Source: JAAUTG01 sp964458705 (GTDB lineage Bacteria > Bacteroidota > Bacteroidia > Chitinophagales > Saprospiraceae). From it: a stretch of DNA of 64,000 nucleotides. How positions within the stretch are numbered: position 1 is the first letter of the stretch; each line of letters opens with the position of its first letter. Shown here in pieces: positions 1-7,423 of this stretch. The notes beneath the pieces are model-generated. The model was not told where the DNA came from. It was given only the letters and a program-made list of their open reading frames with translations, and made no database searches. The stretch is from the NCBI GenBank assembly GCA_964458705.1, contig CAYWKD010000020.1, positions 4,196 through 68,195 of the forward strand. Reading direction: 5' to 3'. A program made the translations under genes and the position numbers.

Positions 1-181
1 TAAAAACATTATTAAAATTCCAGTTTGGTTTTTCGTTCAAGTAAAAGATTAGCAATCCAACAGTACTAAGGAATGTAAGCCACAATAGAGGACTAGCAAT
101 TTTTGAAAGTAATGGAATATTAGAAGTTTTGGATTGGATATTTTTATGCTGCGATTGATCTTGATTCATTTCTAAAGCCAT
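1..181 (-). CDS. Partial membrane protein, N-terminus only
   Basis: On the minus strand an ATG at 181 opens a frame of 60 codons without a stop that runs off the left edge. The translation has a polar Gln/Asn/Lys-rich head of about 25 residues followed by one hydrophobic segment (LLWLTFLSTVGLLIFYL, about residues 32-48), so this is the start of a protein with at least one membrane helix. No family can be named from so short a piece. The start is supported by non-coding AT-rich DNA just upstream (182-367). A second in-frame Met at codon 5 is an alternative start. Confidence 0.5.
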   Translation of the reverse strand, partial: MALEMNQDQSQHKNIQSKTSNIPLLSKIASPLLWLTFLSTVGLLIFYLNEKPNWNFNNVF

Positions 182-367
182 AATTTAACAACACATTATG
201 AAATTTTATTAATTCAAAGAGATCATATTTCTATTTCATTATATTAGCCTGTATATAAGTCGGTTAAACCAGTCCAAATCAAAGTAAGAACCCTGTCTAT
301 TTTTATTTTTTACACTCTTTTTGCCTTTTTAATATAAAGCCACGGTAACTTTATTTTCTTATTTAAG
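182..367. other. Intergenic, no recognised feature
   Basis: AT-rich spacer between the partial gene at the left edge and the small ORF at 368-547. I see no clear hairpin, promoter consensus or additional ORF. Confidence 0.4.
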
Positions 368-547
368 TTATTGAGTAACCTTATTTAGTGGCTCTTTACT
401 GTATTTATGATTTCTCTCAAAATATTGAAGCCACTCTAATGTGTAATAGTTAATTTTCGGCTTGGTCAAGGATGTAATAAAGTTTGGAGCTTGCGATAGG
501 GTGAACTCCCCGTTCACTAATTGAATTTTATGCTTCTTAATATCCAT
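368..547 (-). CDS. Small hypothetical protein, 59 aa
   Basis: A complete 59-codon frame runs from ATG at 547 to TAA at 370-368. The translation begins MDIKKHKIQLVNGEFTLSQA and continues with a segment containing KINYY and an E-R-N motif. From memory this resembles a family of very short Bacteroidota proteins with a pattern like G-[EF]-x-x-x-x-A ... K-I-N-[FY] ... E-R, but I cannot confirm that without a search. No signal peptide or membrane helix is visible. It lies on the same strand as the partial gene to its left and as the Mur ligase to its right. It could be a chance ORF. Confidence 0.5.
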   Translation of the reverse strand: MDIKKHKIQLVNGEFTLSQAPNFITSLTKPKINYYTLEWLQYFERNHKYSKEPLNKVTQ

Positions 548-690
548 TTTTCAAGTTTTCCAAATAATTGTGCAAATATTAGAAAACTAATACATTAATT
601 TTTATTTATATTTTTAATGAGAAGCATTAATTAATTTTATGGGTTATGCTTTACATCAATTAAAAGTAGCAACTACTTGGACTATTTTTG

Positions 691-2052
691 TTACAAATCC
701 AAACCATCTACGAACGATTGGTAATTCAATCCACCAAAAGTACCAGAACTCATCAGCAATAAATTTTTATTCTGCCATTTGATATCTCTGAGTGTATTTT
801 GCAAATAGCGACTATCTGTAAAGACTTGAATATTGGGATGTCCAAAAGTGCTAGCTACTTCTGCTTTAGTAATTTTAGGCAAGCGTTTCATGGCTAATGT
901 ATGCTCACTAAAATAAACAATTGCTCTATCAGCAGCATTCATAGTATGCTGATATTCAGGCAAAAATGCCTTATTAAGGCTACTAAAAGTATGTAACTCC
1001 AAGCAAGCCACTAATGCTCGATCAGGATATTGTGCTTTAAAGGCTTTGATCGTTGCTTCAACTTTGGATGGGGCGTGAGCAAAGTCCAAATAGGCGATAA
1101 AACGTTCTTCTTCCCTGAGCAGTTGCAGTCGTCTAGCAGCTCCTTTAAAACTTGGAATGGCCTCGAAGAACTGGGTTTGGCTTACTCCTACAGCTTTGCA
1201 AGCATAAAATGCAGCCTTTAGATTTGCAAGATTATGTTTACCAAATATACTCAATGGCACTCTATGACCTTGCTTAGTTATTAGGGACGTTTGTCCGTTT
1301 TCTACTTCGGCATCGAAGGCCTGATAAGGAATTAAGGTTAAAGGCAGATTTGTCTTTTGGCTAATCATTCGATTCAAATGTTCATCTGGTTGGAAGTAAA
1401 TCAATTCACCATTGGGTTGTATCATATCAATGAACTGATCGAATTGGCTCACATAGCCCTCAAAAGTGGGAAAGACATTGATATGATCCCAAGCAATACC
1501 TGTAATGATCGCAACGTGTGGAAAATAATGATGAATTTTAGGGCGTAAATCAATTGGGGAGGATAAATATTCATCTCCTTCCATCACCATAATGGGTGCA
1601 TCCGAAAGTCGTGCCATCAAATCAAAGCCTTCTATTTGTGCACCAACTAAATAATCAAAATCTACTTTATGGTAGCGTAGTACGTGCATTATCATAGAAG
1701 TCGTGGTGGTTTTACCATGACTGCCTGCTACAACAATGCGCTTTTTTTCTTTGGCATGTTGATAAATATATTCTGGGTAGGAGTAAATTGGTAAGCCTAG
1801 TGCTTTAGCTTTTGCCAATTCAGGATTTTCTTTTCGAGCGTGCATGCCTAAAATGCAAACATCTAATTCATTGGTAATCCGCTCAGGATGCCATCCCATT
1901 TCTTTGGGCAGCAAGTCGTACTTCGCCAAGCGATCTCTGGATGGATTGTAAATTTCATCATCCGAGCCAGTTACTTGATGACCGCTCTGATGTAATGCTA
2001 AAGCTAGATTGTGCATGACTGCTCCGCCAATAGAAATGAAATGTATTCGCAT
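691..2052 (-). CDS. mpl: UDP-N-acetylmuramate:tripeptide ligase (Mpl-type Mur ligase)
   Basis: Mur ligase of the Mpl subfamily, which attaches recycled L-Ala-gamma-D-Glu-meso-DAP peptide to UDP-MurNAc using ATP in the cytoplasm. The N-terminal nucleotide-binding motif (HFISIGG, residues 4-10), the ATP loop GSHGKTTTT at 110-118 and the downstream ExDEY signature (MEGDEYLSSP) fit Mpl better than MurC. With the start at 2052 the protein is 453 aa, the usual length. A longer frame exists to 2121, but its extra 23 residues precede the conserved MRIHFISIGG start, so I prefer 2052. MurC is the alternative assignment. It is transcribed divergently from the small lipoprotein at 2195, and an upstream minus-strand TACATTTTG could be part of its promoter. 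Confidence 0.85.
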   Translation of the reverse strand: MRIHFISIGGAVMHNLALALHQSGHQVTGSDDEIYNPSRDRLAKYDLLPKEMGWHPERITNELDVCILGMHARKENPELAKAKALGLPIYSYPEYIYQHAKEKKRIVVAGSHGKTTTTSMIMHVLRYHKVDFDYLVGAQIEGFDLMARLSDAPIMVMEGDEYLSSPIDLRPKIHHYFPHVAIITGIAWDHINVFPTFEGYVSQFDQFIDMIQPNGELIYFQPDEHLNRMISQKTNLPLTLIPYQAFDAEVENGQTSLITKQGHRVPLSIFGKHNLANLKAAFYACKAVGVSQTQFFEAIPSFKGAARRLQLLREEERFIAYLDFAHAPSKVEATIKAFKAQYPDRALVACLELHTFSSLNKAFLPEYQHTMNAADRAIVYFSEHTLAMKRLPKITKAEVASTFGHPNIQVFTDSRYLQNTLRDIKWQNKNLLLMSSGTFGGLNYQSFVDGLDL

Positions 2053-2194
2053 GTTACTTGATTCCTTTTTCATTAATGATGGTTCTATCTTGGTTTTTAT
2101 TACCAAAATTTGAACTTTCAACTCGTCTATTCGTAATAATGGAGCAAAATGTATCGTTCAGTTTTTGTTATTATACTTCACGAATCTATTCGAA

Positions 2195-2359
2195 ATGAAA
2201 AAGAACCGTAAGCAATCTTTAGTATTTATAGCTTTAATCGCATTAGCAACCTCCTTTACTTCTTGCAATAGAGGTTATGGTTGTCCTAACAATTTCTCTT
2301 TAAACGAAACGATTACAGAGGCAGCGAATACTCTATTTGTAGCTATTCTAAAGAAATAG
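2195..2359 (+). CDS. Small lipoprotein, 54 aa
   Basis: A 54-residue protein starting MKKNRKQ, with a hydrophobic signal stretch (VFIALIALATSF) and a plausible lipobox ending at Cys (TSFTSC), followed by a Cys-containing tail (NRGYGCPNNFSL). After lipidation only about 30 residues would remain. An upstream Met at 2165 would place ten residues before MKKN and break the signal-peptide layout, so 2195 is chosen. A 12-bp perfect hairpin starts two bases after the stop codon, which supports a real transcription unit. The function is unknown. Similar tiny Cys lipoproteins occur in Bacteroidota as far as I recall. Confidence 0.65.
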   Translation: MKKNRKQSLVFIALIALATSFTSCNRGYGCPNNFSLNETITEAANTLFVAILKK

Positions 2360-2360
2360 G

Positions 2361-2389
2361 GCTCAAAGGCACAAAAAGTGCCTTTGAGC
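2361..2389. terminator. Bidirectional hairpin terminator
   Basis: Perfect 12-bp inverted repeat (GCTCAAAGGCAC / GTGCCTTTGAGC) with a 5-nt A loop. It sits between the stop of the small lipoprotein (+) and the stop of pdhA (-), which converge here. There is no long T tract on either side. Confidence 0.7.
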
Positions 2390-2410
2390 ACAGATACACT
2401 AAATCCTGAG

Positions 2411-3448
2411 TTAATCCTTGATAAAAGGATAATCTGGCTGTAAGTAATTATCTTCCCAAAGTTCGTGCGCTTCTGGAAAGGGTGATTGCTCAGCAAATTC
2501 TACTGCCTCGTCAATTTCTTGTTTGATGTCGTCTTTAATACCTTTGATTTCTGATTCTGTTGCAAAACCATAATCCAAAAGGCGTTGCTCTGTCATTTTC
2601 ACTGGGTCTAAATCCTTGTAATGATTAACTTCGTCTTTAGTACGATAGCGTGCTGGATCAGAAACGGAATGACCTTTATAGCGATAGGTTCGAATTTCTA
2701 AAAAGTAAGGTCCTTTTCCAGAACGAATATGCTTTGAGGCGCGCATTACCGCTTCATGCACAGCTTCTGGTCGCATTCCATCCACTGCTTCGCTTGGCAT
2801 GTTGTAACTCAAACCCAACTTGTACAGTTCTATCACATTACTTGTTCTATCAACGGATGTTCCCATAGCATAGCCATTGTTTTCGCAGACATATAACACA
2901 GGCACACTCCATGTCATCGCCATATTGAAGGCTTCATGCAGTGCTCCTTGTCGGGCAGCACCATCACCAAACATTGTTACGCAGAGATTATCTGTTCCTT
3001 TATATTTTTCTGCAAATGCAATCCCTGTACCAATTGGAATCTGCGCTCCTACGATACCATTACCTCCAAAGTACTTATTTTCCTTATTAAAAAAGTGCAT
3101 TGAACCACCTTTCCCTTTTACAATACCTGTACGCTTCCCCATTAACTCTGCCATTGCTTGCTTCGTCGTTACACCTCTACCAATGGAAGTACCATGTTGG
3201 CGATATGCCGTTACGATGCCATCTCCTTTTTTCAACGCAGACTCCATACCCGCAGTGATCGCTTCTTGACCAATGTAAACGTGTAGGAAGCCTCGAATTT
3301 TTTGTTTTCCATAGAGTTGTAAAGCCTTCTCTTCAAACTTTCTGATGCGTAGCATGGTTGTGTACCACTCATGATAGGTCGCCTTATCGTACTTTGGCTG
3401 ACCATTATCGTCTGTATAGGTTTTCTTTATTTCAACAACCTGATCCAT
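2411..3448 (-). CDS. pdhA: Pyruvate dehydrogenase E1 component, alpha subunit
   Basis: Thiamine-diphosphate-dependent E1 alpha subunit of the pyruvate dehydrogenase complex, which decarboxylates pyruvate and passes the acetyl group to E2 lipoamide. The TPP/Mg motif starts with GDG at residues 161-163 and ends with NN at 190-191. Early motifs (LRIRKFEEKA, GFLHVYIGQEA) and the HSVSDP loop near residue 265 are all present. The length of 345 aa is complete. E1 beta, E2 and E3 are not next to it: the downstream partner is a convergent lipoprotein gene, so the complex is encoded at several loci. A branched-chain 2-oxoacid E1 alpha is less likely from the length and motifs. Confidence 0.93.
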   Translation of the reverse strand: MDQVVEIKKTYTDDNGQPKYDKATYHEWYTTMLRIRKFEEKALQLYGKQKIRGFLHVYIGQEAITAGMESALKKGDGIVTAYRQHGTSIGRGVTTKQAMAELMGKRTGIVKGKGGSMHFFNKENKYFGGNGIVGAQIPIGTGIAFAEKYKGTDNLCVTMFGDGAARQGALHEAFNMAMTWSVPVLYVCENNGYAMGTSVDRTSNVIELYKLGLSYNMPSEAVDGMRPEAVHEAVMRASKHIRSGKGPYFLEIRTYRYKGHSVSDPARYRTKDEVNHYKDLDPVKMTEQRLLDYGFATESEIKGIKDDIKQEIDEAVEFAEQSPFPEAHELWEDNYLQPDYPFIKD

Positions 3449-3525
3449 ATTCTTAGTTTTAGCCCTTAAAAATCATCCGTAAAGATAAGTCAAGAAAATC
3501 ACAAAAGGAATCTTTACGTATAAGA

Positions 3526-4755
3526 TCATAACCTTGTATTGATGACATTGTTGTACAATGCTCCAAATGTATAATTAATGCCAACGTTCATACCAGATTC
3601 AAAATTAGTAGCTGCTTGGCGGACAGAAAGCGCAATGTCCTCTAGTGTTGCCTCTCCCTTAGCTAAAGAAATTTGATCGTTGATAATTTCATAGTTTCCT
3701 CCAAACTGTACAGAAAGCCCTTTAAAAACTCGAAAAGATAGATTTCCATTAAAAGAAACTCTGTTTTTACTCCAATCGTCCAAGTAATTAGAGCCTGAAA
3801 TACCAGCGAAAACACTTCCCCATGGACGACGCATCCTCAGATCAATATCAAGCATGTGGCGATATAGCCCTTCTTCTAGCTGCCCATAAATTGTTTCTTC
3901 CAAATAGTCCTGCTTTACATACCCTATGCGATAAGCTACGGTGAATTCTCTTGAAGGGACATCATCGTAGGAAAAAAAGCTATACTCTAGTGCAGGTGCT
4001 AGCCAAAGGCTGCTCTCTAGGTTTCTAAAATTATCGATGTAATAGCTACTAAATAAACCAGCGGAGATATTATTATTTACGCTTTTCACAGTCGAAATGG
4101 CGTTGTAGTTTCTTTTACGGATGGAGGTTACGGTCTCATCGTTAGTTGTTATGTTCTGTTCGATGTAGTGAAAAAAGGATCGAATGCGCGTGCGCCACTC
4201 CGGCGACACATTATCAATATCAAGGTTAAATCTAAATTCTGTCTTTTTTCTTGCAGCTTCACTATCAAATTCAAATCTGCCTCCCAATTCGTAAATAAAG
4301 TTGCTCCAAAATGTTGAGGCTGGTAATGTCTGAGCACTACTTTGTCGCTTTTCAATATTTACTTCCATGCTTTCCGCTAAAGTTGTCTTAACCAAAAATG
4401 GAACTAAACCTATTTTTATCTTACTGATAATAAGTTCATTGAGCTCTAGGCTAGTCATTTGTGGTTCAGATACGAAACTAAACGACACTTTTTCTCCTTC
4501 CCATTTGTCTTGCCCGATCAATTCGATATTATATTGTCTCGCTCCTGTTGGTAAAAATTGCTGAGTTAAAAAAACATGAACATCACTTCTCAAGGCATCT
4601 ACTGCGAAGTTGAGGTAATCCATCTCCCGCTTCATCTGATTTTCGTTGCAAAAGCTACAATCTAAAAAGACGGTGATCTCTTCTGCTGGATCGCCACTAG
4701 CAATCAATGAATAATTTAAAGACAATGTAATTAGAAGGATAAGTAGGTATTTCAT
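3526..4755 (-). CDS. Exported protein of unknown function, probable outer-membrane beta-barrel
   Basis: The 409-residue protein has a clear signal peptide (YLLILLITLSLNYSLIASG). A conserved-looking block follows: VFLDCSFCNENQMKREMDY at about 29-47 and SDVHVFLTQQ at 58-67. I recall this layout (D-C-x-x-C, then R-E, then D-V-H-V) from an uncharacterised Bacteroidota family but cannot name it. The C-terminal two thirds is rich in alternating polar/aromatic segments (for example EFTVAYRIGYVKQ, LSVQFGGNYEI) and ends in a possible strand, as in a beta-barrel. The longer frame to 4776 adds seven residues before MKYLL; I chose 4755 because the signal peptide begins there. It stands alone, divergent from purK. 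Confidence 0.7.
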   Translation of the reverse strand: MKYLLILLITLSLNYSLIASGDPAEEITVFLDCSFCNENQMKREMDYLNFAVDALRSDVHVFLTQQFLPTGARQYNIELIGQDKWEGEKVSFSFVSEPQMTSLELNELIISKIKIGLVPFLVKTTLAESMEVNIEKRQSSAQTLPASTFWSNFIYELGGRFEFDSEAARKKTEFRFNLDIDNVSPEWRTRIRSFFHYIEQNITTNDETVTSIRKRNYNAISTVKSVNNNISAGLFSSYYIDNFRNLESSLWLAPALEYSFFSYDDVPSREFTVAYRIGYVKQDYLEETIYGQLEEGLYRHMLDIDLRMRRPWGSVFAGISGSNYLDDWSKNRVSFNGNLSFRVFKGLSVQFGGNYEIINDQISLAKGEATLEDIALSVRQAATNFESGMNVGINYTFGALYNNVINTRL

Positions 4756-5010
4756 TCGTGGTAAATCGTTTTTCATGAAGAATTTTAGATAAGCAGTCCA
4801 ACAAAAATAAAAAGAAATGATGGGCTTTGTTCAATTATGAACGTTTTTTGTTTAGTATTTAACGCTTTCAGCACCAGTTATCATTTTTTGTATGTAGAAT
4901 TTTGAAGGTGTCTTTTCATACTTGCTCACTCCTAACTTCAACCTTCTCATGATCGTTCTTTTAATAATTCTTTACATCCACTTACCTTAGCCTTAAAATC
5001 AGCTTAATCT

Positions 5011-6159
5011 ATGCAACAATTTGATACCAACACCAAAATAGGTATTTTAGGAGGAGGACAATTAGGAAAAATGCTAATTCATGCGGGATTGCCTTGGCAT
5101 CAACCGATTTACGTCTTGGAAAAAGAGTTGCATTTCCCAGCGGTGCCTTATGCAACTCGATATGTGAGAGGAGATTTTAAAAACTATTCAGATGTATATT
5201 CCTTTGGAAAACAAGTAGATGTATTGACGATTGAAATTGAACATGTGAATACAGCAGCTTTGCATCAGCTAAAGAAAGAAGGCCTGACTGTCCATCCTGA
5301 CCCTGAAAAATTGGCTATTATCAAAGATAAAGGATTACAAAAACAATTTTATCAAGCACATCATTTACCGACCCCTCCTTTCCAGCTTTTTGAAAATAAA
5401 GCATCCATCGAAGAGGCAATCAAATCCAAGACGCTTGGATACCCATTTGTTCAAAAAACAAGAACAGCGGGCTATGACGGAAAAGGAGTAAAAGTCATTC
5501 ACCATGAAAAAGATGTTTTGTTTGATACTGCAAGTGTTGTGGAGCCATTAGTGAATATTGATAAGGAAATTGCTGTAATAGTAGCTAGAAATGAGCAAGG
5601 AGAAATTGCTGCTTTCCCCGCTGTAGAAATGGCATTTAACCCTGTTGCTAACCTTGTCGAGATGTTAGTTTGTCCAGCTAGAATTAGCTCCGAAATTGCA
5701 GCGCAGGCAGAAGCCTTGGCTAAATCTGTCATCGCACAATTTTCTATTTGTGGCTTACTAGCAGTAGAATTATTTTTGACCACGCAAGGCGATTTGCTTA
5801 TTAATGAAGTTGCACCACGTCCACACAATAGTGGACATCAAACGATTGAAAGTGCTTATACCTCCCAATACGAGCAACATCTTCGAGCAATTTTGGACTT
5901 CCCCCTAGGTAGCACCAAGCTAAAAACGCCTTCTGTAATGGTCAACCTATTGGGAGCGGAGGGTCATTACGGAACAGCACATTATAAAGGTCTTAAAGAA
6001 TGCTTGGCAATGGATGGAGTGCATTTGCATCTGTATGGCAAAACTTTCACACAGCCTTTCCGAAAAATGGGACACGCTACTGTTACAGCAGATGATATAG
6101 CAACAGCAATTGAAAAAGCCAATATTGTGAAGGAAACATTAAAAGTGGTCAGTAAATAA
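5011..6159 (+). CDS. purK: 5-(carboxyamino)imidazole ribonucleotide synthase
   Basis: ATP-grasp enzyme of purine synthesis that makes N5-CAIR from AIR, bicarbonate and ATP. The N-terminal GILGGGQLGKML at about residue 12, the ATP-grasp lysine region (FVQKTRTAGYDGKG) and the C-terminal metal/ATP residues around LLINEVAPRPHNSGH are textbook PurK. The length of 382 aa is normal. Its partner purE lies 28.6 kb away at 34766 rather than in a purEK operon. The next gene, aroB, starts 53 nt downstream but has its own promoter-like box. Confidence 0.95.
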   Translation: MQQFDTNTKIGILGGGQLGKMLIHAGLPWHQPIYVLEKELHFPAVPYATRYVRGDFKNYSDVYSFGKQVDVLTIEIEHVNTAALHQLKKEGLTVHPDPEKLAIIKDKGLQKQFYQAHHLPTPPFQLFENKASIEEAIKSKTLGYPFVQKTRTAGYDGKGVKVIHHEKDVLFDTASVVEPLVNIDKEIAVIVARNEQGEIAAFPAVEMAFNPVANLVEMLVCPARISSEIAAQAEALAKSVIAQFSICGLLAVELFLTTQGDLLINEVAPRPHNSGHQTIESAYTSQYEQHLRAILDFPLGSTKLKTPSVMVNLLGAEGHYGTAHYKGLKECLAMDGVHLHLYGKTFTQPFRKMGHATVTADDIATAIEKANIVKETLKVVSK

Positions 6160-6163
6160 GGCT

Positions 6164-6184
6164 TATATTTGCGAAGGCAAATAA
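6164..6184 (+). promoter_or_regulatory. Candidate aroB promoter with palindromic -7 region
   Basis: TATATTTG at 6164-6171 matches the Bacteroidota -7 consensus TAnnTTTG. It overlaps a perfect 7-bp inverted repeat (TATTTGC GAAG GCAAATA). No good -33 TTTG is visible at the expected distance. aroB begins about 40 nt downstream. Confidence 0.4.
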
Positions 6185-6212
6185 TATTTAATTCGCTATT
6201 ACGTATGCAAAT

Positions 6213-7301
6213 ATGACGCAAACAATTGCTTTAGGCACTTACAAAATCTACATTGGAGACATTTGGGGAACTTGGCAAACATTCGTTCAAGAACGGAGCT
6301 ATTCCAAGTTAGTCATCATCGTAGATGAAAATACGATGAGGCACTGCTTTCCCATTTTTGCAGCAAACACCCCTAACATGCCGGGTGGCACTATTCAAAT
6401 TCTATCGGGAGAAGAAAACAAACATATTGGTACTTGTCAAGGTATATGGAAATCTATGATAAATGCTAATATTGACCGAAATGCACTCGTTGTCAATCTG
6501 GGTGGTGGTGTTATTGGTGATATGGGTGGCTTCTGTGCTAGTACTTACAAACGAGGTATTGATTTTGTACAATTTCCAACAACATTACTCTCGCAGGTGG
6601 ATGCATCAATTGGCGGAAAATTGGGTATAGATTTCAATCACATCAAAAACAGCATTGGTGTATTTAATGATCCTCAAGCCGTATTTATTGCAACGGAATT
6701 TCTGAATACGCTCTCCGCAAGAGAAGTGAGAAGTGGGTTTGCAGAAATTATTAAGCACAGCCTGATTCAAGATGTGATCCAGTGGAAGGCGATTCAAGGA
6801 ATTCAGAATGCAAAATCAGTAGATTGGTCAAAATATCTACCCGACTCGTTGATGATAAAAAAGCGCATTGTAGAAGAAGACCCTTTTGAGAGAGGACTAA
6901 GAAAAGCACTCAACTTTGGGCACACCATTGGTCATGCAGTAGAGAGTTACTTTTTGGCGACGGAACGTCCACTACTACACGGAGAAGCAATTGCAATTGG
7001 AATGATCTGCGAGGCATATTTGTCGCATAAGCAAGTTGGATTATCCATGCTTGAATTAGATAAAATCTGTAACTTTATACTTGATACTTACAATTTGATA
7101 AGTATCCCTAAAAGTTCGTTCGACGAACTTTTGGATATAATGCAAAAGGATAAAAAAAACGAAAACGATAACATCAATTTTTCTTTGATTCCAGCGATTG
7201 GTCAAGTAAAAGTCAATCAGACTAGTCAGCCTCTGGAAGTCACAGAAAGTTTAAACTTTTACAATAAAAAAATAGAGAGAAGAAGGTATTTGTTTGCATA
7301 A
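6213..7301 (+). CDS. aroB: 3-dehydroquinate synthase
   Basis: Second enzyme of the shikimate pathway, converting DAHP to 3-dehydroquinate with NAD and a divalent metal. The NAD/substrate block (LGGGVIGDMGGFCAST), the FPTTLLSQVDASIGGKLGID stretch, and the metal-binding FGHTIGHAVE and LLHGEAIAIGM motifs are all present. The length of 362 aa is normal. The C-terminus is slightly extended with a basic tail (KKIERRRY). It follows purK and precedes the PBP gene by 122 nt. No other aro gene is in the window. Confidence 0.95.
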   Translation: MTQTIALGTYKIYIGDIWGTWQTFVQERSYSKLVIIVDENTMRHCFPIFAANTPNMPGGTIQILSGEENKHIGTCQGIWKSMINANIDRNALVVNLGGGVIGDMGGFCASTYKRGIDFVQFPTTLLSQVDASIGGKLGIDFNHIKNSIGVFNDPQAVFIATEFLNTLSAREVRSGFAEIIKHSLIQDVIQWKAIQGIQNAKSVDWSKYLPDSLMIKKRIVEEDPFERGLRKALNFGHTIGHAVESYFLATERPLLHGEAIAIGMICEAYLSHKQVGLSMLELDKICNFILDTYNLISIPKSSFDELLDIMQKDKKNENDNINFSLIPAIGQVKVNQTSQPLEVTESLNFYNKKIERRRYLFA

Positions 7302-7423
7302 AACAAACCTTGTTGGAAGAGAGAGACCACAACTCATTGTTTATCTCTGTTCTTTCAATACGGATATTGATTGTAACTAAATTGATTTTATGATTAAGCA
7401 CTCTCTCCTTTAAATACAGAGAT

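Noticed and set aside
2877..3269. A 130-codon plus-strand frame opposite pdhA
   Set aside because: It is antisense to conserved pdhA codons; composition is a mirror of the coding strand and there is no independent support.
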